DNA from: a virus
Direction: 5' to 3' (one strand)
DNA length: 38,917 nucleotides
IMG/VR virus record: IMGVR_UViG_3300009551_000032
Coordinates: 1 to 38,917 of that record
Positions 32,658-38,917 of this stretch are shown here, one piece after another; position 1 is the stretch's first letter, and each line of letters begins with the position of its first letter. The position numbers and the translations under genes were made by a program. Under the pieces are notes generated by a model. It ran no database searches. It was not told the DNA's origin and saw only the letters and a list, made by a program, of their open reading frames with translations.

Positions 32658-32961
32658 TGTTAATGAAGATCTAGAACGTTGTATTACACAATGGATTGGA
32701 AAGCAACTACCTGGAATTATGAATTACATGATCGAAATGTGTAAATTATGGAACATAGATGATGATAATGATTTCTTAAAACAAGAATTAGGCTGTGAAG
32801 ATGTCAAAAATCACCGTTTAATTTTAACAGCTTATATGCTGTCTCGATTTGCAGAATCATATGCTGGAGCCTTAGTTTCTTTCAAAGTCGAGTACAAAGA
32901 TCTTTGGAAAAGGCTAGAAAAAGCCTCTTTGTTACCTGACGATTCAAATGAAATTGTCTGA
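32644..32961 (+). CDS. Protein of 105 aa, unknown
   Basis: ATG overlaps the previous gene by 14 bases. Helical, with a hydrophobic core (RLILTAYMLSRFAESYAGAL) and acidic end. No family recognised. It is the last gene before the 292-bp non-coding region. Confidence 0.65.
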   Translation: MPKRNVNEDLERCITQWIGKQLPGIMNYMIEMCKLWNIDDDNDFLKQELGCEDVKNHRLILTAYMLSRFAESYAGALVSFKVEYKDLWKRLEKASLLPDDSNEIV

Positions 32962-32981
32962 AATTTTAATTTGAACTCGTG

Positions 32982-33019
32982 AAAAAAAAAGAAAGACGCT
33001 CAGTTAAGAACGTCTTTCT
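32982..33019 (-). terminator. Leftward rho-independent terminator
   Basis: On the minus strand, a 9-bp stem (33019-33011 with 32998-32990) is followed by nine Ts (32990-32982, the first overlapping the stem foot). On the plus strand the same stem lacks a T-run. No minus-strand gene of normal size precedes it, which is why a small RNA is proposed. Confidence 0.75.
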
Positions 33020-33118
33020 CTTGCAAGCATTCCTCAATTAAGGATATGCTTAAAAATTCTGATATGGAAAAAGTTTAAGTTTCGCGGCCCTCTTTTTCCT
33101 TATCTAACTATTAACGCG

Positions 33119-33157
33119 CTCGAAAGAGACTGAATGAATCTCGAAAGAGACTTAATG
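33119..33157. repeat. Two 18-bp direct repeats, 21-bp period (iteron-like)
   Basis: CTCGAAAGAGACTGAATG (33119-33136) and CTCGAAAGAGACTTAATG (33140-33157) match at 17 of 18 bases and repeat every 21 bp, two helical turns. They lie about 100 bp upstream of the HTH initiator gene in AT-rich DNA, where initiator iterons are expected. Only two copies are seen. Confidence 0.6.
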
Positions 33158-33195
33158 TTAACAGATACAAAAAACCGTTGTGGGTTTCAATTGTA

Positions 33196-33224
33196 ATCAT
33201 AACATCAGTTTCCTTCAAGCGCAA
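33196..33224 (-). promoter_or_regulatory. Minus-strand promoter for the predicted RNA
   Basis: Reading leftward: TTGCGC (33224-33219), a 17-bp spacer, then TATGAT (33201-33196), one base from the ideal -10. The spacing is optimal. The start would be near 33189. Confidence 0.5.
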
Positions 33225-33253
33225 TAACAAAATTGCTGCGAAAAGGGAACATC

Positions 33254-33883
33254 ATGATCATTTCTGAAGCTATTTCAAATATCAGAATCTACTGGCACTT
33301 AATCACAAAGAAATTTCAAAGCATTTTTCTTTACCTTCAATGGTTTGATAAAACCTATATCCACGCATTCCCTGCATTAGATACGATTGCGGAAGCTTGC
33401 AAATGTTCAAGACGAACAGTAACGCGCGCCATTGCATTTTTTACGCAAAATAATTGGATTACAAAGATCAAGAGACCATATCAAAGCAATATTTATCAGG
33501 TTCATCCAGACCTTTTAAACTTTGATTGTTTTGATAGCAATAATTTTAAAAAAGAGATTGTCCCGCAAGTTGGCACTCCGAATGTCCAACAGATTGACCC
33601 TGTATTAGAGAGTTCTAATCAATCTATTGAAAGTACTTGTACGGAAGACGTGCCAGATATAGGATCTAAAAATTTAGCAAAGCCTAAAATTCATCCCTGC
33701 TTAGCTAGATTAAAGCTTACTGATCAGGAAAAAGCTTCCTTAACTGCAAAATTTGCTGAATATCATCTAGCCAATGCAATTGATGATGCTAAATGGTATG
33801 AAAAACAGGGCAAAAAAATCTTAAATGTTTTAGGTTTCATATATAGCCAAGCAAATAAATCCTTGAAAAGATTGCGAGCGTAA
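33254..33883 (+). CDS. HTH (HTH_36-like) replication initiator, putative
   Basis: 209 residues from ATG 33254, chosen for GGGA six bases upstream over an in-frame TTG at 33233. Residues about 35-85 form a winged helix of the HTH_36 type (FPALDTIAEACKCSRRTVTR, AIAFFTQNNWITKIKR, then a wing ending in NIYQVH) common in plasmid and phage initiators. The C-terminal part (from about 150) is a separate helical domain (LARLKLTDQEKASLTAKFAE) perhaps for helicase or primosome contact. Iteron-like repeats and a predicted antisense RNA lie directly upstream. Replication role is inferred; transcriptional regulation is the alternative. Confidence 0.65.
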   Translation: MIISEAISNIRIYWHLITKKFQSIFLYLQWFDKTYIHAFPALDTIAEACKCSRRTVTRAIAFFTQNNWITKIKRPYQSNIYQVHPDLLNFDCFDSNNFKKEIVPQVGTPNVQQIDPVLESSNQSIESTCTEDVPDIGSKNLAKPKIHPCLARLKLTDQEKASLTAKFAEYHLANAIDDAKWYEKQGKKILNVLGFIYSQANKSLKRLRA

Positions 33884-34177
33884 ATGAAATCAGTTAATTT
33901 CAAAATAAACGTAAATGAAATGGCTGCTAAAAGATTCATGCTTTTTGCGGGGAGCGCATATTATCCTAGCGGTGGATGGGAAGACTTTCGCGGTTACTTC
34001 AACAGCATTGCAATGGCTAAAGAATGGGTGGTGAATTATGATTTTGATATGCATGCTTGGGCGCAAATCGTTTTAGACGACACCATCATTTTATACGGCA
34101 ATGGTGAATATCATTACGTTGAACATGAAGGAGAAATAATATATGAGTTCAGATGGGAATGGCGATCAGAAGATTGA
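33884..34177 (+). CDS. Small conserved-type phage protein, 97 aa
   Basis: ATG follows the preceding stop directly. Residues about 20-55 (FAGSAYYPSGGWEDFRGYFN, then AMAKEWV and a Trp-Ala-Gln-Ile-Val strand) resemble a small domain met in many phage early proteins whose role is not known. Its last 35 bases overlap the next gene in another frame. Confidence 0.65.
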   Translation: MKSVNFKINVNEMAAKRFMLFAGSAYYPSGGWEDFRGYFNSIAMAKEWVVNYDFDMHAWAQIVLDDTIILYGNGEYHYVEHEGEIIYEFRWEWRSED

Positions 34178-34334
34178 AACTTATGGTAAATTTGTAGCGG
34201 TTAGCCCTGAATGGGAAAAACAATTCAATGCTATGAATCAATGGGAGCAAGATATGGTTGTTAGCATTTTGGCTTCTAACTTTGCCGAAACTGAGCGAAA
34301 ACTAATGTCAGAAATGATGGATAATAATACCTAA
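34143..34334 (+). CDS. Small protein, 63 aa, unknown
   Basis: ATG with GGAG upstream; overlaps the 97-aa gene by 35 bases out of frame. Helical and acidic (WEQDMVVSILASNFAETERK). No family recognised. The overlap and good SD suggest real but compressed coding. Confidence 0.55.
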   Translation: MSSDGNGDQKIETYGKFVAVSPEWEKQFNAMNQWEQDMVVSILASNFAETERKLMSEMMDNNT

Positions 34335-34335
34335 A

Positions 34336-34530
34336 ATGTCAGTCAGTCTTGCTGATTGGGGTGATGGTAAGACAATAAGTTGTTATGTTTCCACTAGTTA
34401 TGAAGACGTTAAATTATACAAGATTGATATTGAAGAAGCTAAAAAGCTATATCCTAAATTAAGCAAGCTTCAAGCAATCAAACAAGTAGCAAGACATAGG
34501 TTTAAAACAGAAAATGAGCGAGGAATTTAA
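34336..34530 (+). CDS. Small protein, 64 aa, unknown
   Basis: ATG one base after the preceding stop. Alpha/beta with a basic C-terminal helix (LQAIKQVARHRFKTENERG) that might bind nucleic acid. No motif otherwise. Overlaps the next gene by 17 bases. Confidence 0.55.
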   Translation: MSVSLADWGDGKTISCYVSTSYEDVKLYKIDIEEAKKLYPKLSKLQAIKQVARHRFKTENERGI

Positions 34531-34729
34531 CCAGGCTGAATTTATAAATTGTGTTTACAAACCTTCGGGCGAATTTAAACCAAAAGCAATTCCAGGTAAA
34601 ATGGGTGTAAAGTTCTCTAAAAATGTATTTTTGCTAAAGTCTTTTTTAGATAAAAACAATATTTCCTATGAGGCAGAAGATTTGGAAGAAACACCGTTTG
34701 GACCAGGAATAATTATAAAAAGAGATTGA
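34514..34729 (+). CDS. Small protein, 71 aa, unknown
   Basis: ATG inside the preceding gene. A mixed small domain (GKMGVKFSKNVFLLKSFLDK, then YEAEDLEETPFGPGIIIK). No Cys pairs, no TM. Unknown. Confidence 0.55.
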   Translation: MSEEFNQAEFINCVYKPSGEFKPKAIPGKMGVKFSKNVFLLKSFLDKNNISYEAEDLEETPFGPGIIIKRD

Positions 34730-34735
34730 GGAAAA

Positions 34736-34996
34736 ATGACTAAACTATGGTTTAAAACAAAAAATGATCAAGTAATTGATTTAAACAATATGGATTCCTT
34801 TTGGATTGAAGAAATACCACCAAAAAACGAATATCATGTCTTTGCTAAAGAAGACAAAGAAGAAGACCCAATTGACTGGAGACTAGCAGAATTTGACAAT
34901 CAAGAAGAGGCACAAGTTTATTTAAGGAAAATTTATTTAATACTCAATGAAACACCAGCCAATAATGAAAAACTATTGTGTAATCAAGACCTATAA
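34736..34996 (+). CDS. Small protein, 86 aa, unknown
   Basis: ATG with GAGGAA. An acidic alpha/beta domain (LNNMDSFWIEEIPPKNEYHV, EEAQVYLRKIYLILNE) like small phage host-interaction proteins, without a known family. The end overlaps the next gene. Confidence 0.6.
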   Translation: MTKLWFKTKNDQVIDLNNMDSFWIEEIPPKNEYHVFAKEDKEEDPIDWRLAEFDNQEEAQVYLRKIYLILNETPANNEKLLCNQDL

Positions 34997-35234
34997 AGAT
35001 AAACCTTCTGCTATTTGGGAGGGAATGGATGAAGAGACAGCTTGTAATGTGGCTAATAGTCTCACAAAAGAGCCCATACCTGGCGTTATCAAAATTGGGC
35101 AAATGATAAGATGTCAAAGATGCAATGATCTAACAGATTGGAAAGTATGCAAAAAATACTGCCTTTTATGTTCAAGGTTAATGACCAATGTCAGACAACG
35201 CGCCCTAAAAGAACAGTCAATATTAAAAATTTAA
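34947..35234 (+). CDS. Small Cys-rich protein, up to 95 aa
   Basis: The start is uncertain: ATG 34947 or ATG 34965 (89 aa); neither has a strong SD. The C-terminal half has CQRC, CKKYCLLC spacing that fits a zinc site. It overlaps the preceding gene by up to 50 bases. Followed by a 67-bp gap with no clear signal. Confidence 0.6.
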   Translation: MKHQPIMKNYCVIKTYKDKPSAIWEGMDEETACNVANSLTKEPIPGVIKIGQMIRCQRCNDLTDWKVCKKYCLLCSRLMTNVRQRALKEQSILKI

Positions 35235-35301
35235 AATTATGTTGGTTTGAAATATCAATATGGATTAAAACATCACTTATGCCTTTCAAAACGGATTTTT
35301 A

Positions 35302-35712
35302 ATGATTGACTGGGTTCTAAATCTGAATATGTTATCTCCAAATAAATCACTTTCAAGAGACAGAAATATTCATGCAGCTATGATTTCACAAATTAACAAA
35401 CAAAATCGATACAAAATTAAGCTGCGATGGTTATATGAAGCTGTTAAAATAAACCCTCCTTGTGTTGTCTCATTGCATAGATTATATAACCCTTCTAAGT
35501 CAGAAAAACGTTGGGATGAAGACAATTGGATTATAGCCTGTAAATCTCTTAAGGATGACATTGCTAATTTAATCAATCCAGGTCTTCCCCGCGGTCATGC
35601 GGATCACGAAAAATACGGCATTAAATTTAAATATGATCAGATTACGGCGCCAACGAAGGGCGTTAGGATTACTATTCGCACACACGAAGAGGAAACCTAT
35701 GTCGCAGGCTGA
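35302..35712 (+). CDS. RusA-family Holliday junction resolvase
   Basis: 136 residues. The RusA core is visible: an N-terminal strand with SPNKSLSRDR, then the motif DEDN (D72, D74, N75) followed by KSLKDDIA (K81 to D86) and a later HADHEKYGIKF segment with D101. These fit the Asp and Lys positions used by RusA to cut four-way junctions. It would resolve structures made by RecT and replication before packaging. No clear SD at ATG 35302, so expression may be low. Its 3' end overlaps a membrane peptide gene. Confidence 0.8.
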   Translation: MIDWVLNLNMLSPNKSLSRDRNIHAAMISQINKQNRYKIKLRWLYEAVKINPPCVVSLHRLYNPSKSEKRWDEDNWIIACKSLKDDIANLINPGLPRGHADHEKYGIKFKYDQITAPTKGVRITIRTHEEETYVAG

Positions 35713-35794
35713 ATGTGTCCTTGTGGGAATTACTTCTTTTTGCGCTGGATTCATATTTTTCTATCTACTCTGTATAAACATATTCAAATATTGA
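35699..35794 (+). CDS. Single-TM membrane peptide, 31 aa
   Basis: ATG with GAGG six bases upstream, overlapping the RusA end. One membrane helix (residues about 7-26, VLVGITSFCAGFIFFYLLC). Too short for a family; may be an envelope-acting early peptide. Confidence 0.5.
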   Translation: MSQAECVLVGITSFCAGFIFFYLLCINIFKY

Positions 35795-35800
35795 GGAAAA

Positions 35801-35962
35801 ATGAAAGACGACAAATCTAAAAAAGATAAGAAAATTAAAAAGGTCATGAAGGAATTTGGTGAAAGCAAACTTCATTCAGGATCAAAAAAAGGTCCCGTTG
35901 TAAAAAACCCTAAACAAGCTATAGCAATTGGCTATTCGGAAGCAAAAAAGGCAAAAAAATAA
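35801..35962 (+). CDS. DUF6496-like small basic protein, 53 aa
   Basis: ATG with GAGGAA. A Lys-rich start is followed by KKVMKEFGESKLHSGSKKGP and later NPKQAIAIGYSEA, which matches the layout of the DUF6496 family of tiny basic phage proteins. Probably nucleic-acid binding; function not established. The stop overlaps the lipoprotein start. Confidence 0.65.
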   Translation: MKDDKSKKDKKIKKVMKEFGESKLHSGSKKGPVVKNPKQAIAIGYSEAKKAKK

Positions 35963-36153
35963 TGCGACAATTCAGCTTATTTGCTCTTTATACGGTAAAT
36001 ATACTTACCTTAACTGCATGCACTATCAATTACAATATGTCCATGGCTCACACTCAAGGTACAGCAACAGATACAATTGATGATACTGATACCACCACAC
36101 CAACAGTAACGCCCACTGTAACAATTCCAATAATACCAGGGGTACCAGCATGA
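35962..36153 (+). CDS. Small lipoprotein, 63 aa
   Basis: ATG overlaps the previous stop. The signal peptide ends in the lipobox LTAC with C20. The mature part is Thr/Pro/Asp-rich and without charge patches (TIDDTDTTTPTVTPTVTIP). It should be exported and lipid-anchored. Small phage lipoproteins serve as superinfection-exclusion factors or outer spanins; the low helix content argues against a spanin. Overlaps the next gene (ATGA). Confidence 0.65.
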   Translation: MRQFSLFALYTVNILTLTACTINYNMSMAHTQGTATDTIDDTDTTTPTVTPTVTIPIIPGVPA

Positions 36154-36341
36154 AAATTGTCGATACTAACGATGAAGTCTTAAAAGTCTTTAGAGATGAC
36201 GAAGATTATATTTGGTTAGAGTTTGAAGATAAGGCTTTCCCTTTTACCCCTTTGGAAGCGCGTGAATTAGGCTTGCTTCTCAGAGAAATAGCTAATCAAA
36301 CTGACTATTTTCAGGGATTAAACGCTGGTGATAGAGCTTAG
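36150..36341 (+). CDS. Small acidic protein, 63 aa, unknown
   Basis: ATG overlaps the lipoprotein stop. A short beta hairpin then helix (EDYIWLEFEDKAFPFTPLEA, RELGLLLREIANQ). Acidic. It resembles small phage early proteins but no family is known to me. Its end overlaps the next GTG. Confidence 0.6.
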   Translation: MKIVDTNDEVLKVFRDDEDYIWLEFEDKAFPFTPLEARELGLLLREIANQTDYFQGLNAGDRA

Positions 36342-36534
36342 GAATCCCATTCCGTTGTTTACTCCAAAAGGGCATGGGTATGCGTATTTCGTGACTGATC
36401 CAGGTTTTGATCACGATCTTATCTGGACAGTCTTTTTAGATACTGGTGAAATATGGTCATTCAGAAATAGGGAGGTAAGAGCAGTTGAAAACTATACCCA
36501 TGGAAGACAAAACTTGCGAAATTTGCCATCATAA
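36328..36534 (+). CDS. Small protein, 68 aa, GTG start, unknown
   Basis: GTG start inside the preceding gene, no strong SD. Beta-rich with aromatic residues (GYAYFVTDPGFDHDLIWTVF, then LDTGEIWSFRNREVRAVENY), a pattern met in small phage proteins of unknown role. Start uncertain. Confidence 0.5.
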   Translation: MIELRNPIPLFTPKGHGYAYFVTDPGFDHDLIWTVFLDTGEIWSFRNREVRAVENYTHGRQNLRNLPS

Positions 36535-36573
36535 AAACGATGGCTATTATACACCTAAATCATTGAGGTAAAA

Positions 36574-36753
36574 ATGGGATGGGAAGCTGTTCAAGAATAC
36601 CATTTAAGGAAGTTAGATGCGCCTTGTTGTCAAAATCAAGTTTTAACTACTGTAAAAAAAGAAGATGTTAAAATAATTGATGATAAGGTAAAAGAGATAT
36701 CAAAAGACACTTTGTATCCGAGGAGGATAGGTGACTATATATCAGACCATTAA
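36574..36753 (+). CDS. Small protein, 59 aa, unknown
   Basis: ATG with GAGG. The start MGWEAVQEYHLRKLDAPCC is distinctive; the rest is Lys/Asp-rich. Its last 23 bases overlap the next gene, whose strong SD lies inside this frame. No family recognised. Confidence 0.55.
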   Translation: MGWEAVQEYHLRKLDAPCCQNQVLTTVKKEDVKIIDDKVKEISKDTLYPRRIGDYISDH

Positions 36754-37006
36754 GGCTCTTTTTCATCCAGAAGATCCTTTTGGAAAAGCTTTAAACGATT
36801 TAATGATTAAAAAGGACAATCTTATGTTAGATAAATTAGCTTCACTATTTCCAAATGAACCAATCCAAAACGTCATGCATTTACTCAATACCGTTTATCA
36901 GGTAGCTCAATTCGTCGAACAAAAAGTAGAAGGCGATGCCCCTAAGTTTAATGAGGTACTTGAGCAACTAAAAAACATTATTGAGCAGCACAAAAAAGCC
37001 TCCTAA
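36731..37006 (+). CDS. Helical protein, 91 aa, GTG start
   Basis: GTG preceded by AGGAGG, the best SD in the region, which fixes the start within the preceding gene. All-helical with amphipathic segments (MLDKLASLFPNEPIQNVMHL, LLNTVYQVAQFVEQKV). Likely oligomeric; role unknown. Last gene before the operon terminator. Confidence 0.65.
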   Translation: MTIYQTIKALFHPEDPFGKALNDLMIKKDNLMLDKLASLFPNEPIQNVMHLLNTVYQVAQFVEQKVEGDAPKFNEVLEQLKNIIEQHKKAS

Positions 37007-37037
37007 AATCTTTTTCACAAAAATCTCCAAGATTTGG

Positions 37038-37065
37038 CAGGGGTAGAGCATTTCCCCTGTTTTTT
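37038..37065 (+). terminator. Rho-independent terminator ending the right early operon
   Basis: CAGGGG (37038-37043) pairs with CCCCTG (37054-37059) over a 10-base loop, followed by six Ts. It separates early genes from the packaging genes. Confidence 0.8.
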
Positions 37066-37081
37066 AACTCCTAAGGACTCA

Positions 37082-37276
37082 ATGAGCGAAGCAGTCAAGG
37101 TAACTATTAAATGTAAAAATGATGATGGTAAGAAGTTACAGAAAGAACGCATGATCTATAACGAATTTACCATGTCCGCACATGATCCCATATTGGGTTC
37201 ATTCACAGCTGAAGTATTAAAAGACTTTGGCGAAGAGCCTTCAGATGTAGAAATCATAGCCAAGTTGACATTGTAA
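37082..37276 (+). CDS. Small protein, 64 aa, before terminase
   Basis: ATG 37082 chosen for AAGG upstream; an in-frame TTG at 37034 would place the terminator inside the gene. A beta-rich small domain (VKVTIKCKNDDGKKLQKERM, then FTAEVLKDFGEEPSDVEIIA). Unknown. TAA overlaps the small-terminase ATG. Confidence 0.65.
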   Translation: MSEAVKVTIKCKNDDGKKLQKERMIYNEFTMSAHDPILGSFTAEVLKDFGEEPSDVEIIAKLTL

Positions 37277-37752
37277 TGCCTAGAGGAAGACCGCGAACAG
37301 TTTCATTTTCTAACGAAGAAATGATTAATTTGGGTAAAGAAATGGTAGCTTGGGTCAAAGCTAATGATCCCCTTCATCTTTCTGCGTGGTATTGCATAGA
37401 AAAAGGTTATACTGATAAAGAATGGGACACCATGCACGTTATCCCAGAATTTTTCCCCTATTATGAGCAAGCCCTTAAGATTGTGGGACAAAAGTATCTT
37501 GATAAAGACTCAAATGTACGCGAAGGAATCTCACAAAGATGGCAAAGAGTTTACTTCAAAGACATAAGAAAACAAGAGGATCAAGATCATGCGGATAAGC
37601 TAGAACGTGAACTCCAACGTAAACTCAAAGAAATCGAATTTGAAGCCAAGCAAAAGCAAATCAATGAGACTCCCATACTAGCCGATACGATCGACCTTCA
37701 GAATAAAATCATGGAATTAGAGGCTGAATTAGCTAAATTCAAGGGCTCATGA
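37276..37752 (+). CDS. terS: Terminase small subunit, putative
   Basis: 158 residues, ATG overlapping the preceding stop. N-terminal PRGRPR basic hook, then a helical DNA-binding region (HLSAWYCIEKGYTDKEWDTM) and a C-terminal coiled coil (about 100-155) for ring assembly and terL contact. Position directly upstream of terL with an ATGA overlap and this layout fit TerS, which recognises the packaging start and regulates the motor. Confidence 0.75.
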   Translation: MPRGRPRTVSFSNEEMINLGKEMVAWVKANDPLHLSAWYCIEKGYTDKEWDTMHVIPEFFPYYEQALKIVGQKYLDKDSNVREGISQRWQRVYFKDIRKQEDQDHADKLERELQRKLKEIEFEAKQKQINETPILADTIDLQNKIMELEAELAKFKGS

Positions 37753-38917
37753 TCACAAGTCCTAAACAGAATCAATCCTATGCAGAGTCAACTCATCGAT
37801 TTAACATATGGGTTGGAGCTGTCAGATCTGGTAAAACATACTCAAGCATACGCAAATTCTTAAATAGACTTCGTCATGGAGTCCCTGGCGATGCAATGAT
37901 CATTGGGGTCAATCGTGCAACTATTCACCGCAATATACTCACTAGCATGTACCGTATGCTTGGCTTTCCTTGCCCCTCACCCATGTGTAATAAAGTGTCG
38001 ATATATGGTCGTGATCTTTATTTTGTGGGCGCACCTGATGTATCTGCTGTCACTACCATACAGGGATCGACACTAGCTTACGCATTAGTTGATGAAGCAA
38101 CATGCATTCCCGAGCCTTTCTTCCAAATGTTAGAGACTCGTCTATCTGTTCGTGGCGCACAAATGTTTGTTACGTGCAACCCTGAAGGCCCATCACATTG
38201 GCTTAAGAAGAAATACCTCGATCGTTCAGATGTACATGATTTGGTTTCTTGGCAATTCAATCTAGATGATAACCCTACATTAGACGAAGAGTACAAAAAG
38301 GCTATCAAATCCTCTTTTACTGGCGCATTTTACAAACGATATGTCCTAGGCGAATGGGCATTGGCAACCGGAGCTGTATTTGATGCATGGGACGACATAA
38401 ACGTTTATGAAAAAGAATATCCTTCTCCTAACTTTTATTGCGCTGCTTTGGATTATGGAACAATTAACCCAACTGCTTGTCATATTGCAGCAGTCTCTCC
38501 AAGACAATGGCCCCAGATCAGGATAGAAAGAGAGTATTACTTTGACAGTTCTAAGGAAGGAAGGCAAAAGACAGATGCGGAACTTGCTCGCGATATTAAA
38601 CTCTTTATTGGTCATACTCCTATCAATGCATTATATGTTGACCCTGCAGCAGCCTCTCTCAAGCTTGAACTACGCAATCTTGATTTGCCTGTGGTTGACG
38701 CTAACAATGACGTACTTTTTGGAATCAAATTGATGAGTCAATTCATCGCGGGAAAGAACATGTTAGTGCATGGTTCATGTCGCAATCTCATCGAACAAAT
38801 ACAATCCTATGCATGGGATCCAAAAGCGGCAGATAGAGGGGAAGATAAACCCATCAAGATGAATGACCACGCAGTTGACTCTTGCCGTTATCTTTTAGCT
38901 TCGTGTTTCAAAAATGG
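37749..38917 (+). CDS. terL: Terminase large subunit, N-terminal part (continues at 2)
   Basis: ATG overlaps the terS stop. The ATPase half shows Walker A GAVRSGKT (residues 23-30), Walker B YALVDEA (111-117, with D115 and E116) and the coupling motif TCNP (142-145). The nuclease half has ALDYGT (D235) and YVDPAA (D298). The frame runs off the window end inside the 123-base repeat and is completed at 2-238, total 427 residues. It pumps DNA through the portal and cuts the concatemer. Confidence 0.95.
   Translation, partial: MITSPKQNQSYAESTHRFNIWVGAVRSGKTYSSIRKFLNRLRHGVPGDAMIIGVNRATIHRNILTSMYRMLGFPCPSPMCNKVSIYGRDLYFVGAPDVSAVTTIQGSTLAYALVDEATCIPEPFFQMLETRLSVRGAQMFVTCNPEGPSHWLKKKYLDRSDVHDLVSWQFNLDDNPTLDEEYKKAIKSSFTGAFYKRYVLGEWALATGAVFDAWDDINVYEKEYPSPNFYCAALDYGTINPTACHIAAVSPRQWPQIRIEREYYFDSSKEGRQKTDAELARDIKLFIGHTPINALYVDPAAASLKLELRNLDLPVVDANNDVLFGIKLMSQFIAGKNMLVHGSCRNLIEQIQSYAWDPKAADRGEDKPIKMNDHAVDSCRYLLASCFKN
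38795..38917. repeat. Terminal direct repeat, right copy (circular overlap)
   Basis: Identical to bases 1-123. See the left copy. Confidence 0.95.

Larger units (their letters stand above)
32982..33189 (-). ncRNA. Predicted counter-transcribed RNA of about 208 nt
   Basis: It is bounded by a good minus-strand promoter (33224-33196) and the T-rich terminator at 32982. It is antisense to the leader of the HTH initiator gene at 33254 and crosses the 21-bp repeats. It contains an internal hairpin (arms about 33026-33034 and 33041-33051, one bulge) and two small CTC-TTTC-GAG stem-loops. Such RNAs control initiator synthesis in plasmids. A 29-codon ORF lies inside but is poor. Existence is inferred from signals only. 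Confidence 0.5.

Noticed and set aside
33105-33194. 29-codon minus-strand ORF inside the predicted antisense RNA
   Set aside because: Sequence is unremarkable and overlaps the stem-loop repeats; the RNA reading explains the signals better.
36500-36571. 23-codon ORF with CEICHH
   Set aside because: No SD, very short and overlaps the previous gene; could be real but cannot be supported.
1-38917. tRNA genes, CRISPR arrays, insertion sequences, integrase
   Set aside because: None seen on either strand by eye; the only mobile-type gene is the HNH endonuclease.

Overview
The window is a near-complete genome of an uncultivated short-tailed (podovirus-type) Caudoviricetes phage. The first and last 123 bases are identical and lie inside the large terminase gene, so the molecule closes to a circle of 38,794 unique bases. 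The DNA is AT-rich. Genes are packed with ATGA and TAATG overlaps and have clear Shine-Dalgarno (SD) sites, which points to a bacterial host with ordinary sigma-70 and SD signals. The host cannot be named from the sequence. No integrase, tRNA, DNA polymerase, helicase or recognisable endolysin was found.

Layout. (1) Packaging and head, 37.1 kb through the junction to 8.9 kb: small and large terminase, P22-type portal, small unknown genes, scaffold, major capsid protein, and head/connector proteins. A structured leader precedes the capsid gene and a strong terminator follows the capsid block. (2) Tail and ejection, 8.9 to 15.9 kb: a nozzle/hub protein, two small tail proteins and a run of helical, Ala/Gly/Gln-rich putative ejection proteins. 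(3) Host-recognition cassette, 16 to 24 kb: coiled-coil fibre, small virion proteins, pectate-lyase-fold tailspike, YadA-like fibre and a glycine-rich adhesin, with an HNH endonuclease inserted. (4) Leftward early operon, 27.15 to 24.0 kb: a Cys-rich peptide, RecT annealase, a TM/coiled-coil protein, YqaJ exonuclease, a small helical protein, a two-TM protein and a metallophosphoesterase. (5) Rightward early operon, 27.27 to 37.0 kb: Cro-like repressor, a protein with tandem FtsK-gamma-like domains, RNA-polymerase alpha-CTD-like proteins, many tiny genes, an HTH replication initiator, RusA resolvase and a lipoprotein.

How the parts may work together. The two early operons diverge from a 117-bp control region with a 15-bp inverted repeat. 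RecT, YqaJ exonuclease and RusA form a recombination module. A 292-bp gap before the putative initiator holds two 21-bp-period direct repeats and, on the other strand, a promoter/terminator pair predicting an RNA of about 208 nt. This resembles an iteron plus counter-transcribed-RNA replication control region.

The most unusual signals are: three free-standing alpha-CTD-like helix-hairpin-helix proteins, one encoded antisense inside the head operon and overlapping another gene in codon register; a near-perfect 19-bp palindrome present three times, two copies bracketing the KTSC and host-recognition genes; and stem-loops that bury or abut the SD of the capsid, HNH and first-fibre genes.
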